From: Chrysochromulina tobinii
Taxonomy: Eukaryota; Haptophyta; Prymnesiales; Chrysochromulinaceae
Reading direction: 5' to 3'
DNA: 19,852 nt
Assembly (NCBI GenBank): GCA_001275005.1
Contig: JWZX01002333.1
Span: 1 to 19,852 of the forward strand
This document shows, one piece after another, positions 1-8,045 of this stretch. Within the stretch, counting starts at the first letter, position 1; every line of letters starts with the position of its first letter. The translations under genes and the position numbers were made by a program. The notes below the pieces were generated by a model, which ran no database searches, was not told the DNA's origin, and saw nothing but the letters and a program-made list of their open reading frames with translations.

Positions 1-120
1 CTCTGGCTTGAGTTTCGTTCAAATCCCTTCAGTACTTTTGGAGATCAGTTTTTGCCCCATGTACACCATGAGCGGACTACCTTAACGTTCACACGCTAAT
101 TTCTTGTGTCGAATCTATCG
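1..120. promoter_or_regulatory. 5' flank of the 2H-phosphoesterase-like gene
   Basis: This stretch is richer in A/T than the coding DNA that follows and holds no supported gene. One very short ATG-started reading frame of eight codons (59-85) lies upstream of the likely start at 121 and could be an upstream ORF if transcription begins before it. No TATA box is obvious. Upstream exons of the first gene cannot be excluded. Confidence 0.35.
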
Positions 121-1764
121 ATGGGCTCGACCGTCAGCAGGGGCCGGGTCGACCCGATGCTGTGCCACAATTCGTCTCTGCGTGCGCTCGACAGCAAGTA
201 CTCGTCGATGGCTTCGCAGCTCCTGGCAACCGGCTTCGACTCCGCCGCACTCGCGCGAGCCTCGCAGCTCTTTGCTCGAGAGCCTCCAACGCCGCGACAA
301 TACGGCGATCCGCCTTGGTCGCTGCCCGTGCACGCGATCCGGGTGCTTGCGCTGCCGCTCAGCGATGAGGTTCTCAATGATGCGCCCACACGTCGTATCG
401 CGAGCCTCGTCCTGCATGCGGCGAGAGATGTGGCCGCTGCACTGCCGCCTGGCTCGCGATCGTGGCTGCCTCTGCATGCCTCCGGACTGCACGCGACGCT
501 GTTCCACCCGGGCCTCTCGCCTCAGTTTGACACCCAGGGCCGCCTGTGCGATCTACCGTTGCCAGTGCCGCCGGCTGGCTGCTGGCAGAGGACCGGCCTG
601 GGAGCCGGCAGTCCGAGCGACACCGAGCTTAGTCATGAGTTCCGCACCGTGCGCCGGCTCGCAGCAAGCGTGCCGTCGAGCCTGAGCTTTGACGTCGAGC
701 GGCTGATCCTCTCCTCGAGTGGCGTGCTGCTGCTGCTGCTGCGGCCGCGCCTGCCCGCATCGGCGCTGGCCGCCCCCGCCACCAGCGCCGAGGGCCCAGG
801 CCGACGTCACGAGGATCGTCACGAGGCTCTTCTGTGCACGGAGGCGTTCCGAGCGGCGGCGGCGAGGGCCTTCCCGCGCGCCGCCCGCAAGCAGACGTCC
901 GGTCTGGTGCACGTGTCGCTGCTGCGCGTGCTCTCGCTGCCGCCCGCCGCGCTGCTCGGCCCGAACGCATCGAAGCTCGTGCGCGCAGTCCAGACGAAGC
1001 TCGACCGTTGGAATGCGCGGCTGCACGGCATGGGTATGACGGTGTGCCATTGATCGCCCCTGTTGGACGCTGGTGGAGACGGGATTGCCACTGATGGATT
1101 CTGATGGACGCTGATGGACACTGATGAGCACTGATGAGCACTGATGACCACTGATGACCACTGATGACCGCTGATGGACACTGATGACCACTGATGACCC
1201 CTGATGGACACTGATGACCACTGATGACCCCTGATGGACACTGATGACCACTGATGACCGCTGATGACCACTGATGACCGCTGATGGACACTGATGACCA
1301 CTGATGACCCCTGATGGACACTGATGACCACTGATGACCGCTGATGGACATTGATGGTCTCGGGAGGGCTCGGCCTCTCACGGACGACGAGGGCCTCTCA
1401 CGGACCATCAGCTGATTCTCCCATTCGGGCTGCCCATTGTGGATCGCAGGTACGCGGCTTGCTTTACGTGCGCGAGACTCAGATCATCACCCTCGAAGGG
1501 GAGCGCTTCCGCATGCATTTTGGGCCGGGCGCCCGCAGCGGAGGCATCGGCGTCGTGGGGGGTAGCGGCGGCGGCGGTGGAGGAGGAGGAGGAGGTGGTG
1601 GTGGCGGTGGAGGAGGAGGAGAAGCTGTGCCCATGGGTGCGACGGTCTCGCTGGGGCAGGTGCTGGCCAAGGGGGGCACGCGCACAAGTTATGATTTGGA
1701 CCGCGACGATTCCCAAGGGGCGCCCATCTCGGCGCGCCTGCGGAGGCGTCAGAGGACTGTTTAA
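121..1764 (+). CDS. 2H-phosphoesterase-like protein (two exons)
   Basis: Exons 121-1041 and 1450-1764. Exon 1 carries two H-x-T/S motifs in the arrangement of the 2H phosphoesterase (cyclic phosphodiesterase / RNA-ligase-like) superfamily: HATLF at 493-507 and HVSLL at 910-924, about 140 residues apart. In that superfamily the paired His and Thr/Ser form the active site acting on cyclic-phosphate RNA or nucleotide ends; the substrate here is unknown. Exon 1 runs into a stop at 1051 inside a repeat-filled intron. Joining ACG at 1041 to GTA at 1450 keeps phase 0 and adds a segment (LLYVRETQIITLEGERF) resembling the C-terminal strand of plant and algal relatives, which supports the splice. The tail is a poly-glycine tract, then a basic end. 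The first ATG in frame is at 121. The family call rests on motif order only; the N-terminal third is unremarkable. Length about 412 residues. Confidence 0.6.
1042..1449 (+). other. Intron 1 of the 2H-like gene, filled with a 10-bp minisatellite
   Basis: GT-AG intron of about 408 bp, phase 0, inferred because the downstream open frame completes the family's C-terminus. Its body is a tandem array of 10-bp units of the type CACTGATGAC. The 3' end is ...GGATCGCAG. The donor could instead be the GT at 1044 or 1034, but only 1042 gives a clean phase-0 join. Confidence 0.6.
1092..1352 (+). repeat. 10-bp tandem array (CTGATGACCA-type)
   Basis: About 26 units of a 10-bp repeat, consensus CTGATGACCA with variants ending CCG, CCC, GGACA or GAGCA. 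Variants recur in a higher-order pattern (GACCA, GACCC, GGACA), suggesting expansion in blocks of three. The array lies wholly within the predicted intron. Long open frames translated from it, such as minus-strand products rich in the string WSSVVISGHQ, are by-products of a repeat unit lacking stops in some frames. Confidence 0.95.
1561..1622 (+). repeat. Coding poly-glycine tract
   Basis: GGN-rich low-complexity DNA encoding an almost unbroken run of about 20 glycines near the C-terminus of the 2H-like protein. It mixes GGC, GGT and GGA codons, so it is not a pure trinucleotide slip. Confidence 0.85.
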
Positions 1765-2073
1765 AGTTGAGCGGAGACGGGTTTTGTGCCACGCAGACCG
1801 AATCAGAGCACAGAGAGGAGGAGTAGGACTTCTCCACTTCAACTGGTGAACGAGATTGCGATACACCGGTCATTCACATTTTGCCGAGAAAGTTGGGCCG
1901 CAGGCCGCTCCCGTCCGACGCGCCGGGCCGCGGGGGCGAGGGCGAGGAGCCGGACGACGCAAGACGACGCCCGACACGACGCCCGACCCCGATTCCTCTG
2001 GCTACACCACCCTTACCGCTGTATCGCATGCGCATGGGCGCCGCTGCCCTCACGCTGCTGGGCGCAAATGCCC
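1765..2073. other. Convergent intergenic region, no gene seen
   Basis: 309 bp between the stop codons of the + strand 2H-like gene and the - strand secreted-protein gene, expected to hold both 3' UTRs. Short open frames exist on both strands but lack homology-like features and start at non-ATG codons. On the minus strand a donor-like GTGAGG sits at the stop codon of the secreted-protein gene, so a further 3' exon of that gene in this stretch is possible but unsupported. Confidence 0.5.
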
Positions 2074-2853
2074 TCACCAGCCCGCTCGCGCAGCTGCGCG
2101 CTTAAAGTACTTGCGGTTCCATTCCTTCACCTTGGGCGGGTCGCACACGCGGGGGCCTGGGATGTTAGGGCCACACGCCGCGGGGGGATGGAACATCTCC
2201 CGGAAGGCGACGATAGCGGGCGGCTGGATGACGGTGAAGTTGCCGTACAGGATATCGCCCGGAGGCACGTCTGCGCCATCATAGTGGATGCGGTGCGTGA
2301 TCACGTCGCGGTCCGGCTTGGTAATGAAGTAGTCGTACCTGATGGCGAGCCTGTGCTCCGTGCCTGGGATCAGATCGACATTTCTCCAGACGTCGGCGTC
2401 GATGACGGGGTTGTCGTACAGCTCCGTCGTGTTCTGTGTCCCGAGGTACGTGGTATTGTCAAACTTACCGGGTGGGTCGATGTCCCACTGCTTCACGTCG
2501 GGCGGAGTAGGCCGCACCTCGCTCTCGCCGTCCCAGCAACAGTCGAGCAAATCACACTTGATGTAAAATGTGCCCGACCACCGGGCGTCCTTGGGGTATG
2601 CGCCATCCTCGTGGTTGTACTTCACCTCGATCTTTTTGCATGCCGGCCCATAGTCCCACACGTGCCCCTGCAGCGCTTTTTCATCACACCCGGTCTTGTT
2701 GATCTGCTTGCACTCGGGCTCGTACAGGTAAGCCTCGAAGCCGATCAAGCCAGGCTCACCGTCGCCGGTGCTCATGGCCGTCCATGCTTGAGACAGGTGC
2801 GGCAAAGGCGGCGTCTGTCCGATGGCGATGACCGTGAGAGCCCCAACCCACAT
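2074..2853 (-). CDS. Secreted, N-glycosylated Cys-containing protein of unknown function
   Basis: 259 residues if started at the ATG at 2853, which is followed at once by a short hydrophobic stretch (MWVGALTVIAIG) and a cleavage-like LSQA: a signal peptide, so the product should enter the ER and be secreted or lumenal. The open frame extends upstream only without an ATG. The mature part has a CDLLDCC motif near the middle, an early C-x(9)-C pair, a C-terminal pair (ACGPN...RVCDPP), and four N-x-T sequons (NKT, NTT twice, NFT). Aromatic and acidic residues are spread as in a beta-rich extracellular domain. I do not recognise a named family; similar uncharacterised secreted proteins with a GTFYIKCD...CC pattern seem to occur in protists, but that is from memory and weak. 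It is divergent from the ankyrin gene across a short shared promoter. Confidence 0.65.
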   Translation of the reverse strand: MWVGALTVIAIGQTPPLPHLSQAWTAMSTGDGEPGLIGFEAYLYEPECKQINKTGCDEKALQGHVWDYGPACKKIEVKYNHEDGAYPKDARWSGTFYIKCDLLDCCWDGESEVRPTPPDVKQWDIDPPGKFDNTTYLGTQNTTELYDNPVIDADVWRNVDLIPGTEHRLAIRYDYFITKPDRDVITHRIHYDGADVPPGDILYGNFTVIQPPAIVAFREMFHPPAACGPNIPGPRVCDPPKVKEWNRKYFKRAAARAGW

Positions 2854-3062
2854 TATACCCCTGTGGACGATTGCGGTCGTCGGCCTCGAAGTCGGCCCCT
2901 CCGAAATTGAGGCGACGTCCGATGCTGAGTTCAGCTGGACGGTGGACGCCCGGCCTTCATGGTACCCTCCACACTCAATTTTCCAAAAACGGAAAGGCGG
3001 TCTCAATTACAAATTCGTCAATTCTGCCTGGACGACCATGTCCATCGTCTGCAGCCGTCATC
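2854..3062. promoter_or_regulatory. Divergent promoter between secreted-protein and ankyrin genes
   Basis: 209 bp separates the two predicted ATGs (2853 minus, 3063 plus), so both core promoters must lie here or inside the genes. It has A/T-richer stretches around 2970-3015. No TATA box or Inr is convincing. An in-frame ATG at 2922 could extend the ankyrin protein at its N-terminus. Confidence 0.4.
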
Positions 3063-3863
3063 ATGCTGCCCGCAACGCCGCCGCCTATATTCAAAGTAAC
3101 GCCCGCCTGGGACGACGAAGAAGTCGAACACTTTGAATTTGGGTATTGGGAGCGCGAGGAGCGCGCGAAGAAAGTGCGTGCGTTCCGCATCAAGTGCGAC
3201 CACTTGCGCGCCCGGGTATGGGAAGCGGTTGAGCACGGTGATGACAATTCAATCTTCTTGGTCATCAAGCACGTGGAAAAGGATGCAAACATCGAGTCGA
3301 TGACGGATATCATCGATCCCGTCACGGCTGACGGTGTGACGCCCGTGTACAAGGCGTGCCGCTATGGGCATCCCGAGTGTGCGAGGCAGCTGATCGTCGC
3401 CGGCGCACGACCGAGCAGGTCGACAAAAACGGGCAGCCTGACGCCTCTTTTTGGCGCCGCGATGGGAGGGCATCCCGCGTGCATTGAGCTCCTGCTCAAG
3501 CAGCGCGACGTGCGCCTCGAGCATCGGACGACCAATGGGCGCACCGCACTGTACGCCGCCGCCGAGGGCGGCAACCGCCGGTGCGTCGAGCTACTGATAG
3601 AGGCGAAAGCCGAGGTCAACACGCGGCGCAAGGACCGCTCGACGCCCCTAATCGTCGCCTCGTACTTTGGGCACGTGGAAGTGGTCGAGGTGCTCCTCAA
3701 TGCGGGCGCGCGCCTCAAGCTCAAGGACGAGGACGGCACCGCCCTCACGAACGCGATGCGCCTGAAGCAGACGGCGGTTGTCGAGCTGCTCCAGGCGGCG
3801 TTGAAGGAGCGCGGCGCGCTGGAGAGCATGGAGGTTGACGACGTGAGCGACGAATCAATGTGA
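3063..3863 (+). CDS. Ankyrin-repeat protein
   Basis: 266 residues from ATG 3063; the same frame is open further upstream with an alternative ATG at 2922, but 3063 leaves room for a divergent promoter. Residues 1-88 are charged, alpha-helical-looking and not recognised. From about residue 90 come five consecutive ankyrin repeats: DGVTPVYKACRYGHPECARQ, GSLTPLFGAAMGGHPACIEL, NGRTALYAAAEGGNRRCVEL, DRSTPLIVASYFGHVEVVEV and a shorter DGTALTNAM...AVVELL. Each has the TPL/TALxxA-xxGH...VxxLL signature of helix-turn-helix ankyrin modules, which bind proteins; the partner cannot be told from sequence. The tail is short and acidic (MEVDDVSDES). No membrane segment, signal peptide or F-box is visible, so it is likely a soluble adaptor. 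Intronless. Confidence 0.85.
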   Translation: MLPATPPPIFKVTPAWDDEEVEHFEFGYWEREERAKKVRAFRIKCDHLRARVWEAVEHGDDNSIFLVIKHVEKDANIESMTDIIDPVTADGVTPVYKACRYGHPECARQLIVAGARPSRSTKTGSLTPLFGAAMGGHPACIELLLKQRDVRLEHRTTNGRTALYAAAEGGNRRCVELLIEAKAEVNTRRKDRSTPLIVASYFGHVEVVEVLLNAGARLKLKDEDGTALTNAMRLKQTAVVELLQAALKERGALESMEVDDVSDESM

Positions 3864-4124
3864 GGAATGCGCCATAAAGCGCCAGGAAAGAAGCGTTAAT
3901 GCACTTGATGTCACGAAAACGAGGGCACGCCAGACGCGGTTACAGGCGAGACGCCGTTCAGGTTAGGTGGAGCGGGAATGGAGCGGGATGTGCTGTGTGG
4001 AGGTGCGCTCGCAACGACGCGCCGAGCAAACTTCGGGCATCCCGCGTGTGGGCTGGCTCCCGCAGCCCCTTGGTGTTCCTCACTTGATATCCGCGAAAGT
4101 CGGTGCCCCGATTCGTGCAGGAGC
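3864..4124 (+). promoter_or_regulatory. Spacer upstream of the LMF gene
   Basis: 261 bp from the ankyrin stop to the chosen LMF start. The LMF frame is open across the second half and an ATG at 3978 would add 49 residues, but these look unlike a conserved LMF N-terminus. No promoter motif is clear. Confidence 0.35.
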
Positions 4125-7100
4125 ATGCCCTATCCACTTATGGCCAACCACCTCCGTACTGCCGCCTCGTGGCTGCGCAGCAGCTCACTGATGGCCTCCA
4201 CGTTAGCGGCCATGCCCGAATTCTTCCAGACGTATGCGCAGCCCTTCTTCACTGGCGACGTGCCCGAGCTGCTAGACCTGAGCGCCAAGGTGGTCGCGAC
4301 TTCGCCGCTGCCAGCGCGCCTGGACGGGTGGGCGCACCTCGACGCGGCCCAGCTTCTGCGCGCGGTGCCTCACGCGGGCACCGCCGTGCTGCTGCTGTCG
4401 TTTGCACTCGCTGCGCTCGCCGCGGCGATCAGGATGCTCGTTGGTGTGCGGCGGCGGCGCTCTTCTTCGCCGCGCACCTTTTGGCTCACGCGCGTGGTGC
4501 TGGTGCGTGGAATGGGCCTGCTGTACCTGGCTGCGTTCTCCACGTCCGCCGCACAGTCGCGCGCCCTCTTTGGCAGCCAGGGGCTCACGCCCGCCTTGTC
4601 GCAGCCGTCGGGCCGTCCGTCGCCCGCCTTCGACCTCGTGCTCGGGCGGACGGATCTCGCGCTCGAGATGGCATCGTGGCTGGGCGTGTGGCTGGCCCTG
4701 CTCGTACTCTTCGGCGTCGTGCAGTGGGCTGCACTGCTCGGCGTCCTTTGGCTGCTGTACCTCTCGATCGTCAACCTTGGCGCACGCGTCGTCATCGGCT
4801 ACGGCTGGGAGTGGGCGACGTGCGAGGTGGGCCTGTGGCGCGTGGTTTGATGTGAATGGCTCAATGATGACGATCGGGCTGAGGACCTCTGTTGTCTATT
4901 GCTGTGCGCGGCGCGCAGGTCGGCTTCGTCTGCCTCTTCCTTTGTACCGAATGGCCGACGAGGAGCAGCTTCCCGCGTCACCTGCCGCCGCCACCGATCG
5001 TGCTCTGGCTGCTGCGCTGGTAGGTGTGCCTGTGGATTTGATGGGCCTTGGATGATTCACTTTGATAGCGTGTGATGAGCCTGGCATGCAGGTACACCTT
5101 CCGTCTTCTCATTGGCGCGGGCCAGTCCAAGATAGGGGCGAGATCGTCCGCGTGCTGGCTCGAGCTCACTTGCACCCAGACGCACTACTTCACGCAGCCG
5201 ATGCCCAATGCCTTCGCGTGGCTCTTCCATCGCCTACCGCCGTGGGTGCACCGGCTCGAGGTTGCCCTGACCTTCGCGGAGCAGCTCGGGCTGCCCTTCC
5301 TCGTCCTCATGCCCTCGCGTACGCTGCAGACGGGCGCTTGCTTAGCGGAGCTCGTGCTTCAGCTGGGCATCGTTGGCACCGGAAACTACGCGTGGATCAA
5401 CTTCGTCGGAGCGGTTCCCGCGCTTGCGTTGCTCGACGACCGCTTCCTGAGCCGCCTGCTACCCGCCAGTATGGTGGCAGAAGCCCGCGCGGCTGCGGCG
5501 GCCGCGGAGGCGGACGCCGACGCGCCCACCGTCGCAACGGACGCGACGGCTCTGACGGCTCCAACAGCTGTCACAGCCGCGGCGACGGAGGCCATGAGTG
5601 AGAGCGAGATAGAGCCGTTGGTGGATGAGCGTGCCGTGCGCGCGCGCGCCCCGAGGCCCGTGCCCTCCTCTTCGTGGTCCAAGGCGCTCAGCACGGCGCT
5701 GTGGGCGCACCGGCACCCTCGGTCGTTCGGTGCACGCCTGTACTCCTCCTACCGGTTGCTGCTCCACTCGGCGCTGCTCGGCTTTCTCGTCTGCAAGAGC
5801 GCCGCGCCGCTCAAGGAACTCTTCACACCCGGTGCGGCGCCGCGCATGCGTAGCGTCTGGATCGAATCCGCACGAGCACTCTCATCCCCCTTCCCCCTCC
5901 CTCCCCATCCGCCCTTGCTTCCCTTCCCTCTGGTTTCCCCCCTCACGAGCGCCCCACCCCTTCCCTTCCCCCTCCCTCCCCATCGGTTCACACCTGGTTT
6001 CCCCCCTCTCGGGCAGCCCCCTGGCTCAACTACTACGACGATTGGTTCTTCGTCAACGCCCAAGGGGTCTTCGGCTTCGTCAACCGCCATAGGCTCAACC
6101 TTGCCCTCGAGTACACGCACGACCCACTACCGGCCAACCGTAGCGCGAGAGCCCGCAGCGGCGGCGGCGGCGGCGCTGGCTGCTACGACACGCGAGGGAC
6201 CATTGGCACGGGTCCCGACGGTGTCAGCCTCACGTGCCATGCCGCGCGCGCCTATTGCGGCTCGAGTCCGCAGCTGCAGCAGCTCTGCCCCCGGAGCTGC
6301 GGCAGGTGTGAACAGACCTCATGGACGCCGAGAGCGCTCTCGCAGGTAACGTGGCGGCCGCTTGAGCTCCCGAATCTCCCCGGCGCGACCAGCCGCCGCC
6401 CTGGGTTCAATTCGCCGTACCACTATCGGCTCTCGTGGGAGGCTTGGATTGCGACCACTGCCTCGATGGAGCACGTGGTCGAGCGCCGTCTTGAGCTTTC
6501 ACAGCGGGCGGCGCTCAAGACGGCGCGTCACACTCCGGAGGGCGAGGCGGTGGGTGCGCCCGGTACGGTGCCTCTCGAGGAGCTGCCCATCCCAGCGCTC
6601 CTGAGCACGCTCATCGCCAAGGTGCTGCGCGGTGATACGGACGCGATCGGGCTGCTAGAGACGCCCGAGACGGCGCTCCTGCTGCGCGCCCACGACGGCG
6701 CCAGCGACGGCGGCGCCGCCGCCGACGGCGGCGGCGGCGATGGGAAGAAGGCCAGCGGCGCGAGCAGCGCACCACGGCCGAGACCGCCGACGGCGGTGCG
6801 CGCCATCTACTACAGCTACACGTTCAGCGAGTGGGACGCGCTGTGGCGGTATGGCCGCTGGTGGGAACGAGAGCAGATCTCGACTCCAGTGATCTTCGAA
6901 GCGCCGCCCGCCACAGCGCCGCCCGCCACAGCGCGCTCGGGCTCGGTGCGCGTCTCGCCGCCGCAGCGCTTCGAACTCATCGGGCTCAGCGCCACGGGCG
7001 CTGCCCTCGCCTTGGGTTGCCTGCTGCATGAAGGGCAGGGGCAGCTCGTCATGCTCTGGCGGCTGGGCGCGTTGGCGGTGTACGCGCTGGCCGCCGCCTT

Positions 7101-7597
7101 CACTCTCACGAGCGATTACCCTTCGAGTGGAGCGGCGGCCCAGCTCGAGACGCTCGGCACGGCGCTCCAACGCCTGCAAGGTGCGCCACCGCATATGCGC
7201 ACCACGTTACGAGTGAATGTGAATGTGAGTGTGAGTGTGAATGTGAATGCCCACCAAGTGCGCCACCGCATTCACATTCACAGGCACGGCTGCTGCCACA
7301 GTAGGGTCGGTTGCCAAATTAGGGTCCGGTGGTGGTTTGGACGCCCGCGACGGCGCCGACGGCCTGGGCGCGCTGCACTCGCTGCTCGCGCTGTGGAACT
7401 CGATGAGTTTCGTCGGGCTCGTCAGCGTGCTCGTGCGTCCGTGGTGCCGCGGTGGGCTCAGACCGGTGGTCAGGCACGTGCTCGCATACCGCCCGATGAG
7501 CATCGTGCTTGTGCTCGCACTGCACGGCGGCCTGCCTCTTACGATGCAAGTACTCGCGCGTAAGGCAAGCGAGAGCGTGCGCTGGGCGCGCAGTTGA
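4125..7597 (+). CDS. Lipase maturation factor (LMF1/LMF2 family) with inserted ShKT domain
   Basis: Five exons: 4125-4826, 4919-5019, 5092-5849, 6017-7180, 7284-7597; about 1012 residues. LMFs are polytopic ER membrane proteins needed for folding of secreted lipases. Family blocks appear in order across the splices: TRVVLVRGMGLLYLAAF; GSQGLTPAL; LWLLYLSIVNLGARVVIGYG; then exon 2 VGFVCLFL and PPPIVLWLLRW; exon 3 YTFRLLIGAGQSKIG, CWLELTC, THYFTQPMPN, FHRLPPWVHRLEV and LLDDRFL; exon 4 FVNAQGVFGFVNRHR, PYHYRLSWEAWIA, RAIYYSYTFSE and WWERE. All junction phases match and the total is whole codons. Oddities: a six-Cys ShKT domain (6181-6309) between the VNAQGVFGFV block and the TWRPLELPNLPG block; an Ala/Glu-rich loop in exon 3; and a C-terminal extension with extra membrane segments encoded by exons 4-5, making it much longer than usual LMFs (about 570-700). 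The start is uncertain (ATG at 3978 also in frame). Confidence 0.85.
4827..4918 (+). other. LMF intron 1
   Basis: 92 bp, GT-AG, phase 0. Exon 1 ends in CE and exon 2 begins VGFVCLFL, matching the family's LETGF-like block. The first codons of the intron (GTGGGCCTGTGG, V-G-L-W) imitate the first codons of exon 2 (GTCGGCTTCGTC, V-G-F-V), which may be a decayed copy of the downstream exon start, as in the clear cases in the ASH2 and polycystin genes. Confidence 0.8.
5020..5091 (+). other. LMF intron 2
   Basis: 72 bp, GT-AG, phase 2; splits a Trp codon (TG|G) in the conserved LLRW-YTFRLL block. Donor GTAGGT, acceptor GCATGCAG. No clear boundary duplication. Confidence 0.85.
5850..6016 (+). other. 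LMF intron 3, pyrimidine-rich
   Basis: 167 bp, GT-AG, phase 1. After the donor it is almost pure C/T with internally duplicated blocks: CTGGTTTCCCCCCTC occurs near 5930 and 5994, and TTCCCCCTCCCTCCCCATC near 5891 and 5966. It ends CTCTCGGGCAG. The join gives PRM-PPW-LNYYDDWFFVN. Confidence 0.8.
6181..6309 (+). other. ShKT domain inserted in the LMF protein
   Basis: Forty-three residues starting CYDTRG and ending CPRSCGRC, with six cysteines in the ShKT order (C-x(n)-C-x(6)-C-x(n)-C-x(3)-C-x(2)-C) and the usual Asp two residues after the first Cys. ShKT modules form three disulfides and are common in extracellular or ER proteins of algae. It follows a glycine linker and precedes the TWRPLELPNLPG block of the LMF lumenal region, so it should sit in the ER lumen. 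Confidence 0.75.
7181..7283 (+). other. LMF intron 4 with a perfect inverted repeat
   Basis: 103 bp, GT-AG, phase 1. Unspliced, the frame degenerates into VNVNVSVSVN repeats and Arg-rich sequence; spliced, it enters a frame with two hydrophobic segments and a stop at 7595. The intron holds GTGAATGTGAATG units near 7213-7250 and their reverse complement (CATTCACATTCAC) at 7270-7282 just before the acceptor, so the transcript can fold. A 14-bp direct copy, GTGCGCCACCGCAT, is at the donor (7181) and again inside at 7258. Confidence 0.75.
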
Positions 7598-8045
7598 GAC
7601 ATGGGCCACTTTGAGTCTTTGACGCGCGCTTAGAGTCACCTCAGCACACGTGTCGTGCTCGTCTGGTCTTGTGTAGCTCACGACCCACCGCTGTGCCTGC
7701 CCTGATGCCCCTCTTTTCGACATGGCTCACGTGTAGATTTCGATCATCCTGGCTCACCAGGGCCGCTCGTTCATGCCTTAGCCGCTTCCGGTCCGGTCTC
7801 CTAACCGCGCTCGTCCTTGGTGGGCCGTGCAGCAGCCACTCGCGCAAGGGCAAGCCCTTGGATGCGTATTGGAAGCGCATGTCCAGAATGAGGCCGTGCG
7901 GTGCGAGCACACTGACGAGAAACTTGCAAATTGTTTGCGAAAGGGCAAATTGTTGAGAAAGGGTCAGTTGAATCGACACGCAAATTGTTCGTCGCGTTCA
8001 CGTTCACACCGTCGAGCTTTGAATCGATTCGAGAGGCGAATATTC
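7598..8045 (+). promoter_or_regulatory. Intergenic region upstream of the glycosyltransferase-like gene
   Basis: 448 bp with no supported gene; short open frames lack ATGs or conserved patterns. The last 120 bp is A/T-richer and contains GCAAATTGTT three times (7926, 7945, 7980), within 120 bp of the predicted start, a candidate promoter element. The downstream frame is open back to about 7827 but has no ATG before 8046, so a missed 5' exon with a signal anchor is possible. Confidence 0.4.

Noticed and set aside
1092-1352. Possible CRISPR-like array
   Set aside because: The period is 10 bp with no unique spacers; it is a minisatellite in a eukaryotic intron.
553-1408. Minus-strand open frames made of WSSVVISGHQ-like peptide repeats
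   Set aside because: They are translations of the intronic 10-bp array; a 10-bp unit read in three frames without stops gives a 30-bp peptide period. No start context or domain.
1786-2910. 374-residue plus-strand open frame
   Set aside because: It is antisense to the signal-peptide-bearing minus-strand gene, begins in an intergenic region and has no recognisable motif.
3978-4124. N-terminal extension of the LMF protein from ATG 3978
   Set aside because: In frame, but the residues are Cys/Arg-rich and unlike an LMF start; starting at 4125 leaves a spacer of normal size. Kept as an alternative only.
6304-6347. Possible 44-bp intron (GTGTGAACAG ... TCTCGCAG) after the ShKT domain
   Set aside because: Removing it would shift the frame and give an immediate TAA; the continuous frame leads directly into the conserved LMF block.
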